Below are positions 31,672 to 37,735 of a DNA stretch of 37,735 nt, one piece after another (the stretch's first letter is position 1; every line of letters begins with the position of its first letter). The translations under genes were made by a program, and so were the position numbers. The notes beneath the pieces were generated by a model. That model worked only from the letters and a program-made list of their open reading frames with translations, searched no databases and had not been told where the DNA came from. Origin of the DNA: Gemmatimonadota bacterium (lineage in GTDB: Bacteria; Latescibacterota; UBA2968); assembly GCA_002727195.1 (NCBI GenBank), contig PBWH01000021.1:85782-123516 (forward strand), in the 5' to 3' direction.

Positions 31672-32306
31672 ATGGATCATACCCTGAGATTTAGGCAGAT
31701 ACATCTGGATTTCCACACCAGTGAGCAGATCGCCTGTATAGGATCGCTGTTCGATGCGGACAAGTTCGCCGATACGCTGGATCGGGCACGCTCGCCTTGA
31801 CCCTCGTGCCGTATTTCAATCGGACGTGGGGGCACTTCTGCTCGCACCGCCACACGCTGTCCGCGGGTAAGCCCGAATATCCGGCTGTGGTCAAGCACGG
31901 CCACGTCGTCTATTTCGCACATCCGGTTTTCAGTCAGTGTGGCCAGAATGCCCCGCGTTGGGTGAAACAGCTGGTTCTAAATGCGATCGATTTGTTGCTT
32001 CGGAATCCGGTGATCCGGATAGGCGGTCCTTCGACCATCCTGGCCACCGTAAACGAGCAACCCGAGCAGAAACGGCACGTCGCTCATTTTCTGCATTACG
32101 TTCCGGAGAGACGGGGAGCCGATTTTGACGTGATCGAAGACGTTATCCCTGTTTTCGATGTGGGGGTGTCCGTCAGGGCGGACAAAGAGCCGACTTATGT
32201 ACGGTGCGCACCCGACGGCGAGGATCTCTCCTTTGAGTATCGGGATGGGCGTGTTTCGTTCACCGTGCCGAAGATAGAGGGTCATCAGATGGTGGAGTTG
32301 GTGTAG
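31672..32306 (+). pseudogene. internally deleted glycosidase-like gene (GHL6 / beta-galactosidase trimerisation type)
   Basis: The first 40 codons, from ATG 31672 behind GGAGG, read TLRFRQIHLDFHTSEQIACI then GSLFDADKFADTLDRA. I recognise this as the N-terminus of large (about 600-residue or more) 'hypothetical glycosyl hydrolase 6' proteins. The frame then stops at 31798-31800. In another frame from about 31797, roughly 165 codons resemble the C-terminus of the same family: VPYFNRTWGHFCSHRHT, VVKHGHVVYFAHPVF, LATVNEQPEQKRHVAHFLHY and DVIEDVIPVFDVGVSVRA. The central catalytic barrel is missing and the joint is out of frame. The gene is therefore dead, by deletion of perhaps 400 residues or more. 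Confidence 0.75.
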
Positions 32307-32330
32307 CTAGCCGGTGCAGTGAGAAGAGTG

Positions 32331-32448
32331 GCAACTTGGTCATCTTGCCTGCCTTGCCGAAGCATCTGTGAAGGCAGAAGCGGAGTCGAAAGGCGGCCAA
32401 GTTGCATACGACTGACACCCCAGTCGCCGCAGGGGCAGGCTTTCGACT
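32331..32448. repeat. interlocking inverted repeats (pseudoknot-like order), possible MITE or structured RNA
   Basis: Two 9-bp inverted repeats cross each other. GCAACTTGG (32331-32339) pairs with CCAAGTTGC (32397-32405), and AGTCGAAAG (32384-32392) pairs with CTTTCGACT (32440-32448). Inside the first are CTGCCTT/AAGGCAG (32349-32355, 32371-32377); inside the second is CGACTG/CAGTCG (32409-32414, 32421-32426). It fills the gap between the pseudogene and the VOC gene, which otherwise holds no gene. Confidence 0.7.
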
Positions 32449-32510
32449 AGCGCTCCGTGTGACGGTGGCTACGGGATACTGAGCCGGCTTTCATTGGGAA
32501 AGGTTGTCAA

Positions 32511-32930
32511 ATGGCAATGATCAGACATCTGGCGTTTCGGTGTGCGGATAAGGAGAAGTCACATCGGTTCTATCAGGACGTGATCGGGTTCGAGTTTGTC
32601 GGCTACCGGGGGCCGGATAAGACAGTCGACCTTACGGATGGGACGTCGAACATCACGTTGATTCAGCAGCCGCCCGAGTTGCTCGAAGGGCGCGAGCAGT
32701 TCGAGGAAGGGCGCGAGTTCATTCACGTTGGGCTGATCGTGGATGACCTTGGGCCGATCTGGGAACGACTGCACGAGTGGGGTGCTGAGTTTACGCGTGA
32801 GAACATCAAGGCCAGGAACCCCATCGATCCGACTGTTCAGCCTCCGCGATCCTTCAAGGTCTGTGATCCGGATGGAAATACGATCGACATCACGAACAAG
32901 CACGATGAATGGAATGGGGTGACGGTCTGA
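32511..32930 (+). CDS. VOC-family (glyoxalase/dioxygenase fold) protein
   Basis: The 139-residue protein has two beta-alpha-beta-beta-beta modules: IRHLAFRCADKEKSHRFYQD then VIGFEFVG, and FIHVGLIVDDLGPIWERLHE through CDPDGNTIDIT. Likely metal ligands are His6 and the histidine in EFIHVGL. The final ligand position carries Asp (TIDIT) where glyoxalases usually have Glu. Members include glyoxalase I, dioxygenases, epimerases and resistance proteins; the activity here is unknown. ATG 32511 or 32517 may start it (AAAGG at 32500-32504). It is flanked on both sides by repeat-like DNA. Confidence 0.85.
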   Translation: MAMIRHLAFRCADKEKSHRFYQDVIGFEFVGYRGPDKTVDLTDGTSNITLIQQPPELLEGREQFEEGREFIHVGLIVDDLGPIWERLHEWGAEFTRENIKARNPIDPTVQPPRSFKVCDPDGNTIDITNKHDEWNGVTV

Positions 32931-32944
32931 GGGAAAACCAAAGG

Positions 32945-33070
32945 CGGTGAACCGCAGAGGACGCGGAGGCCACATAAGGTTAGGTGCCAAGCGAGTGGAG
33001 CCTCCTGGTTTGGGGTCCTTCCCTGGGGTCTCGTCCCCATTTCTCTGCGATCACTGCGACCTCTCCGTTG
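32945..33070. repeat. GCAGAG-type imperfect inverted element
   Basis: AACCGCAGAGGACGC (32950-32964) recurs inverted as GCGACCTCTCCGTT (33056-33069, about 12 of 15 matching), with CTCTGCGA next to it at 33043-33050. The arms enclose about 90 bases with GGGGTC/GACCCC-like self-complementarity near 33012-33038. I know similar 'ACCGCAGAGG' tracts as dispersed intergenic sequence in many bacteria. The gap 32931-33103 has no gene. Confidence 0.5.
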
Positions 33071-33103
33071 AAGATTTTAGTTTCTACAAATGAAACCAGT
33101 CGA

Positions 33104-34147
33104 ATGAATGAGATCGTACACATATCCCGAGCCTTTTTCGAGGAAGTCGTGCAGTCGATCCTAGAGACGGAGCTGCCCGAGGTGGCCCAGGTGGCGGCGT
33201 GTGGGGTGTTCGGGTATGGGTCCGAGTGCTTCGGCATGGATGACGAGGTCTCGCGCGACCATCACTTCGGGCTTCGGATCGACGTGCTGCTGCCAGATGA
33301 GGTGCATCGATCGGCGTCCTCGACGGTGATCGAGACGGTCGGTACGCAGTTGCCGTCCAGTTTTCGGGGGTACGATCTACGAGAAGGGCACGTGGCGGGT
33401 GCCGGACTTGCCCCGGAGAGCCTGGAGGCCTTTCTCACCCGTACGATTGGATTGACGCGTGGTCCCGAGACGAATGTCGAATGGTTGAAGATGCCGGAGG
33501 AGGACATCGTCCACGTCACGAACGGAGAGGTCTGGTATGATCCTTCGGGGACGTTCACCGGTATACGTGATACGCTGAGTTACTATCCGGATCCCGTCTG
33601 GCTGAGGCGGATCTCGCATTGGTGTCGCTACTTATCCGGCATGGGTGTTTATGCGTTGAACCGCGCCCTGATCCGGAAGAACTATCAGTATGCCTCGATC
33701 ACGTTTGCACGATCGATCAAGTGGGCGATTGAAATCGCCTTCATGCTGAACAGGCAGTATTTCCCTTACGACAAATGGCTCGACGCCTACTTCCGCCGGC
33801 TGCCCACATTGGCGGATCAGATGGTGCCACTTGTCGATGAGGCGGTCCAGCTCGATTCATCCTGGCAACGGAAGCTCGAGATCCTGGAAACCTTGTCGGA
33901 CATCCTGGATGCACGGATGGTCGAGATGGGCATCATCGCGGCGCATCCTCCCTTCGTTGGGAACGAGACGTCGGGGTATCGACTTCTAGAACACGCCTAC
34001 GCCGACATCGTTCAGAACCTGCCTGACGATGTTCGGAACGTCGTCCCGCAGTGGGATCAGGTCTACCTGGAGGAGTTCCATACGGAGTATGTCAACGGGA
34101 TAATGATAGAGGACTGGGACCGTCTCCTGAATCTAACCCCGGTCTGA
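33104..34147 (+). CDS. DUF4037 nucleotidyltransferase-like protein
   Basis: The 347-residue protein has the DUF4037 signature: VFGYGSECFGMDDEVSRDHH followed by FGLRIDVLLP. This resembles the GS...D-x-D motif of minimal nucleotidyltransferases with an inserted 'SRDHH' segment. The rest is largely helical, as in NTase-HEPN proteins (YASITFARSIKWAIEIAFML). Biochemical function is not known to me. ATG 33104 is chosen because similarity starts just after it; the longer reading frame runs back into repeat-like DNA. No Shine-Dalgarno is apparent. It stands alone, closed by a strong terminator. Confidence 0.78.
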   Translation: MNEIVHISRAFFEEVVQSILETELPEVAQVAACGVFGYGSECFGMDDEVSRDHHFGLRIDVLLPDEVHRSASSTVIETVGTQLPSSFRGYDLREGHVAGAGLAPESLEAFLTRTIGLTRGPETNVEWLKMPEEDIVHVTNGEVWYDPSGTFTGIRDTLSYYPDPVWLRRISHWCRYLSGMGVYALNRALIRKNYQYASITFARSIKWAIEIAFMLNRQYFPYDKWLDAYFRRLPTLADQMVPLVDEAVQLDSSWQRKLEILETLSDILDARMVEMGIIAAHPPFVGNETSGYRLLEHAYADIVQNLPDDVRNVVPQWDQVYLEEFHTEYVNGIMIEDWDRLLNLTPV

Positions 34148-34178
34148 CCCCCAGGAACGACACGCCTGTGAATTTAGT

Positions 34179-34215
34179 CAACGCTTTCCGGTCATCCGGA
34201 AGGCGTTGTTTTCTT
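34179..34215 (+). terminator. strong intrinsic terminator after the DUF4037 gene
   Basis: CAACGCTTTCCGG (34179-34191), loop TCAT, CCGGAAGGCGTTG (34196-34208), then TTTTCTT. The stem is 13 bp with one T-G pair. It begins 32 bases after the stop. Confidence 0.9.
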
Positions 34216-34355
34216 GCTGGATGGGAATAAAAGGGGTCCTTCAGGATTCCAATAGAAGGCTGGTTTCTGGCGTGCTTGTTACAGGGACGGGATCGGGGTA
34301 GAAGACGAGTAACACTTCTGGGCGGGCAAGGTGTCTCAGGGGTGATGGGGTGGGA

Positions 34356-34384
34356 TTGACCCGGTATGTCTGTCCGGGTATACT
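34356..34384 (+). promoter_or_regulatory. sigma-70-like promoter with palindrome for the TonB receptor operon
   Basis: TTGACC (34356-34361), exactly 17 bases, TATACT (34379-34384); start near 34391. ACCCGG-N9-CCGGGT (34359-34379) spans the spacer and both box edges, so it may be an operator. The rest of the 276-base gap from 34148 holds the terminator and no visible gene. Confidence 0.65.
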
Positions 34385-34423
34385 CACGCGGATTCTTAAA
34401 GCTGGACAGGCAAGGAGGATGAG

Positions 34424-36667
34424 GTGAAGACAAGGGAGTGGATGGGCCTGCTGTTGAGTGTTTTCAACGTTCTGCCGGCGATGGCGGAGGTTGGAACTAT
34501 CAGTGGTTATGTCAGGGACATCGAGAGCGGGGAGACGTTGCCGTATGCGAACGTCGTCCTCAAGCATGGCGAGAACATGGTCGGCGTGCTGTCCAATGCC
34601 GAGGGATTCTACGCGCTGAAGGATGTCTCTGAAGGCACATACGATCTGGTCGTGTCCTATGTGGGGTTTGCGAACTTCACGGAATCCGTGACGGTGACTG
34701 CCGGGACTGCGCGGCGAGACATCGAACTCAAGCCGACGGCTTTCGTGGGGGAGGAGATTGTCGTCGAGGCCCGGAGGGACGAGGAGGAGTCACAGGTCCA
34801 AACCGGCTTCATCACGTTACCCACTGAGAAGGTCCAGGATCTCCCGTCCTTTGGCGAGACAGATATTCTACGTAGTCTGCCACTCTTGCCTGGTATCCAG
34901 GCTGCTTCCGACATTAGTTCCGGTCTGTACATCCGCGGCGGAAGTCCGGACCAGACGCTGATCCTGCTCGATCAGATCCCCCTCTACAACCCATCGCACG
35001 CCTTCGGCTTCTTCTCGACTTTCAACGCCGATGCGATTAAGGATATGAGCCTACACAAGGGCGCCTATCCCGCTCAGTATGGCGGACGGCTGGGTTCTGT
35101 CCTCGACGTGAGGAACCGGGATGGAAACCGGAAGTCTTTCGAGGCCAGCGGAGGGATCAGCTTGATCTCTGGGCGTCTGCTGCTGGAAGGCCCGACTAAG
35201 AACGGATCGTGGATGGTCTCGGGACGGCGGACCTACATCGATCCTCTACTGTCGGTGATCCGGAACGACAGCACCGAAGTCCCTGCCTACTATTTCTACG
35301 ACACCAACGCGAAATTGAACCAGGATTGGGGCGACAGAGACAAGCTGAGTATCTCCGCCTATGCCGGTCGGGATGACCTGACCTTCGACCTGGAGGACGA
35401 CACGTTCTTCACGATCCGGTGGGGGAACACGGCGGCAACGGTGAAGTGGAATCACATCTTCTCGGATAACCTGTTCTGGAACTTCATGGTGGCGAGGAGT
35501 AAGTACTTCAGCGACACAGACATCAACATCTTCGATACGCCGATCCTGATTTCGAACAGCATCCGGGACTTCTCCGTCAAAGGAGATCTGGACTTCTTCG
35601 TGAACACGCAGCACTCGGTTTCAACGGGGTTCCTCGCCACCTGGTATGACTTCCGGTTCAAGCAGGTCTTCAATCAGGACGAGCAGATCGACCTGAAGGA
35701 AACACCGACGCTGTATTCGATGTATCTCCAGGATCACTGGCAGCCGACATCGGGAACCAGTTTACGAATCGGGTTCCGCGCGAATTACTTCACCGAGCAA
35801 GGCGGACTGCGCATTGAGCCACGGTTCTCTTTCAGCCATAGACTGAAGCCGAGATGGCGTGTGAAGGCTGGCGGAGGCGCCTACACCCAGTATCTCCAGT
35901 TCGTGACGACGGAGGCGTTCAGTGGAAGCGACTTCTGGGTACCACTGGATGACACCGTTGACCCGGGCCGTTCGAGGCAGGCGGTGACCGGTCTCGAATA
36001 TGAGCCGTCGGATCGGTATAAGCTGTCCGTCGAAGGGTACTACACGGATATGGCCAACCTGGTGGTGATCGATCAGGATGTGGCTGTCGACACGGATGGC
36101 ACGACGTCAGAGGACGTGTTCGTGACGGGCGGGACCGGCTACGCGACGGGCGTCGAAGTCTTTCTGCAGCGCCGGACGGGCAAACTGACCGGTTGGGTCG
36201 GTTACACCCTCGGATGGACCCGCCGGACCTTCTCGGAGCTGAACAGCGGCAAACAGTTTCCGACAAAATACGACCGACGCAACGATCTCTCGTTCGTGAT
36301 GAACTATCGGGTCGGCAAATGGACGTTGGGGAGCAGCCTGACCTACGGAACAGGACAAGCGTATACCCCGATCGTCGGGCGGTATCAGTTGCGTGATCCG
36401 GCCGTCCCCGAGTTCGAGGATGATCGATATGCCATTCCGGGGGACAAGAACAGCGCGCGTCTCCTGCCCTATCACCGGCTCGACCTGAGCGTCAAACGAA
36501 AGTTCGGGATGTTCGGGATGGATGCGGAATGGTATATCCAGGTGTTCAACGCCTACAACCGGCGGAACGAGTGGTTCGTTGAGAACGACAGTGGGGGAAA
36601 CTCTTCGCCTCGTGTGTTCAAGATGCTTCCTGTCGTGCCGACGTTCGGGATCGACTTCGGGTTTTAG
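34424..36667 (+). CDS. TonB-dependent outer membrane receptor with carboxypeptidase-regulatory-like domain
   Basis: The 747-residue protein starts with a signal peptide (cleavage near AMA, residue 21). A CarboxypepD_reg-like beta-sandwich follows (about 25-105: GTISGYVRDIESGETLPYAN, GFYALKDVSEGTYDLVVSYV). Next is the plug (about 130-230: SSGLYIRGGSPDQTLILLDQ, HKGAYPAQYGGRLGSVLDVR) and a 22-strand-type barrel ending in FGIDFGF with a terminal aromatic. This is the FCB-type receptor plan. The GTG start is strongly supported by AAGGAGG five bases upstream. It imports a TonB-energised ligand, unknown here. A DUF4249 lipoprotein follows within 13 bases, and no SusD homolog is present. Confidence 0.93.
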   Translation: MKTREWMGLLLSVFNVLPAMAEVGTISGYVRDIESGETLPYANVVLKHGENMVGVLSNAEGFYALKDVSEGTYDLVVSYVGFANFTESVTVTAGTARRDIELKPTAFVGEEIVVEARRDEEESQVQTGFITLPTEKVQDLPSFGETDILRSLPLLPGIQAASDISSGLYIRGGSPDQTLILLDQIPLYNPSHAFGFFSTFNADAIKDMSLHKGAYPAQYGGRLGSVLDVRNRDGNRKSFEASGGISLISGRLLLEGPTKNGSWMVSGRRTYIDPLLSVIRNDSTEVPAYYFYDTNAKLNQDWGDRDKLSISAYAGRDDLTFDLEDDTFFTIRWGNTAATVKWNHIFSDNLFWNFMVARSKYFSDTDINIFDTPILISNSIRDFSVKGDLDFFVNTQHSVSTGFLATWYDFRFKQVFNQDEQIDLKETPTLYSMYLQDHWQPTSGTSLRIGFRANYFTEQGGLRIEPRFSFSHRLKPRWRVKAGGGAYTQYLQFVTTEAFSGSDFWVPLDDTVDPGRSRQAVTGLEYEPSDRYKLSVEGYYTDMANLVVIDQDVAVDTDGTTSEDVFVTGGTGYATGVEVFLQRRTGKLTGWVGYTLGWTRRTFSELNSGKQFPTKYDRRNDLSFVMNYRVGKWTLGSSLTYGTGQAYTPIVGRYQLRDPAVPEFEDDRYAIPGDKNSARLLPYHRLDLSVKRKFGMFGMDAEWYIQVFNAYNRRNEWFVENDSGGNSSPRVFKMLPVVPTFGIDFGF

Positions 36668-36680
36668 GAGGGGGATGACG

Positions 36681-37646
36681 ATGAAACGTGCGATGCTGCT
36701 AACTGTCTCCCTGATGATCCTGGGACTGTCCGGGTGCTCAACCGAACGTGGCCCGGGTGAACTGTTCGGAACCGAAATCGATGAGGGCAGACTTGTTGTC
36801 GACGGTCTCCTCATTGTTGATCGTCCGCTGCCCGTGGTCATTGTCGGCCAAACGGTCGCTCCCGGCCAGCCGGTTACCGATAGCAATGCGGGTGTGGGAG
36901 GGGCGCAGGTATCGGTATCGGTCGAGGGCCAGACATTCGCCTATACGAACGACACCGAAACGCGTGCCCTTTACCATCCTCCTGCGGATGCTCCCGTTGT
37001 CTTGCCGAACACCCAATACACATTGAGCGTTGTCTCCGAGGGGAGAACCGCCACGTCGGCCACGGTGACGCCCGATCGGTTCCTGATCCGGGATGCTGTG
37101 CTCCTCGACGAACAGAGCCTTGCTGTGACCAGGACGTTTGCCACTTATACGGATACGCCGGACGTGTTCAGTGTTCCAGAGAACCGGGTGGTCTATCAGG
37201 AAGGTCTGCTCGAGGCGAGGTTCGACCCGATCCAGGCAGCCGGCTATCAGGTCGGCGTCCTGAGTCTGGATGAGGGGTCCCCTTTCGTGCTCAGCGCAGA
37301 CTTTCTAGATGATCGCGACTACGGGGGGTTCGACCGGAACGGCAGCTCGCCCGCATTCTTGGCACCCAACGGCAGTTTGCGACTACCCTGGTTTGCGATC
37401 GCTTTCGCCGGTCGCCACACCCTTCGGATTTTCGCGGTGGACAAGAACTGGTTCGACTTCATCCGGACCAGCCCAGAGTTCGGAGGCGATGGTGGGTTCG
37501 GAGGGAACGCGGGGGATAACTTCAAGTTTCCTGCGTTCAATGTGGACGGAGGGATTGGCGTCTTCGGTTCGGCGTCGGTGGATTCGCTCGGGTTCGTAGT
37601 AGTGCCGAGGGATTCGACTGATCTGAGGCCGTCGAACGGGCTGTAG
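36681..37646 (+). CDS. DUF4249-like lipoprotein
   Basis: The 321-residue protein has a lipoprotein signal with lipobox LSGC (Cys19). It then has the opening RLVVDGLLIVDRPLPVVIVG, VGGAQVSVSVEGQTF and PNTQYTLSVVSEGRTATSAT, a pattern of Bacteroidetes-type DUF4249 proteins that accompany TonB-dependent receptors. It would sit on the outer membrane, perhaps capturing ligand for the receptor. GGAGG at 36667-36671 favours ATG 36681; ATG 36675 is too close but would add only two residues. The C-terminal half contains a glycine-rich stretch (GGDGGFGGNAG). Family assignment is moderate; lipoprotein status is firm. Confidence 0.75.
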   Translation: MKRAMLLTVSLMILGLSGCSTERGPGELFGTEIDEGRLVVDGLLIVDRPLPVVIVGQTVAPGQPVTDSNAGVGGAQVSVSVEGQTFAYTNDTETRALYHPPADAPVVLPNTQYTLSVVSEGRTATSATVTPDRFLIRDAVLLDEQSLAVTRTFATYTDTPDVFSVPENRVVYQEGLLEARFDPIQAAGYQVGVLSLDEGSPFVLSADFLDDRDYGGFDRNGSSPAFLAPNGSLRLPWFAIAFAGRHTLRIFAVDKNWFDFIRTSPEFGGDGGFGGNAGDNFKFPAFNVDGGIGVFGSASVDSLGFVVVPRDSTDLRPSNGL

Positions 37647-37735
37647 CCTGCCCTGCTGATGATTGCCTCCGGGCGAGGACGTCAATCTGACATCTAGGTG
37701 GATGCTGCGGCGGGTTCTCGGCTTTGCTCGAACTG
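37647..37735. other. window tail, no supported gene
   Basis: I see no terminator with a T-run. An ATG at 37702 opens a frame to the window edge (MLRRVLGFART) with AGGTGG directly before it; eleven codons are too few to call. Confidence 0.4.

Noticed and set aside
32307-32510. Known riboswitch (for example cobalamin or TPP) before the VOC gene
   Set aside because: The conserved core sequences of those classes are not present; only the crossed inverted repeats are seen.

Overview
The window is a dense, high-GC stretch of bacterial chromosome with one tRNA gene and no phage, IS or CRISPR signature. Several features point to a Gram-negative member of the FCB group: a TonB-dependent receptor with an N-terminal carboxypeptidase-regulatory-like domain paired with a DUF4249-type lipoprotein, a TolC-type outer membrane protein, an MlaC-like protein, and a catabolic set of M55 peptidases, a Cys-type sulfatase, a Gfo/Idh/MocA enzyme and a DapA-like aldolase. 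A Latescibacterota-like (WS3) or similar uncultivated lineage is my best guess. This is inference from gene content, not a phylogenetic result.

Layout, left to right. Positions 1-3199 hold the tail of a LysR regulator, an APH-like kinase, a DUSP23-like phosphatase with a large insertion and a glycerate 2-kinase, partly translationally coupled. Positions 3196-4703 run leftward (EamA permease and a DUF1648 membrane protein). Positions 4776-13552 are an envelope block: TPR-parvulin fusion, LPG-synthase-like/flippase-like membrane protein, TolC, a fused cytidylyltransferase/CDP-alcohol phosphotransferase resembling the inositol IPCT/DIPPS enzyme, then an MlaC-MMPL pair bounded by two terminators. 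Positions 13695-16913 are an operon of an unrecognised internally duplicated membrane protein, a GMC oxidoreductase with a four-cysteine cluster and a Gfo/Idh/MocA oxidoreductase, behind a clear promoter. Positions 17019-21258 carry an MrfA/YprA-type helicase, a polyprenyl diphosphate synthase and a TalC-type transaldolase, followed by tRNA-Thr(CGT) on the other strand.

Positions 21531-27745 are mainly catabolic: SDR, CoA-transferase A and B, M55 peptidase, D-2-hydroxyacid dehydrogenase, DUF983, DapA-like aldolase and GNAT. On the opposite strand (27712-31530) lie a tandem GGDEF protein with what looks like a C-terminal ribbon-helix-helix domain, a second M55 peptidase and a sulfatase. Positions 31600-33100 look like decaying accessory DNA: a glycosidase-like pseudogene with an internal deletion, interlocking inverted repeats and a GCAGAG-type inverted element flanking a VOC gene. 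The window ends with a DUF4037 protein, a strong terminator, and a promoter driving the TonB receptor/DUF4249 pair.

The strongest candidates for something undescribed are the GGDEF-GGDEF-RHH fusion with its AT-rich promoter, the internally duplicated membrane protein in the GMC operon, the inositol-type fused CDP-alcohol enzyme inside an envelope export block, and the pseudoknot-like repeat at 32331-32448. Promoters with exactly 17 bp between -35 and -10 recur at several operon heads.
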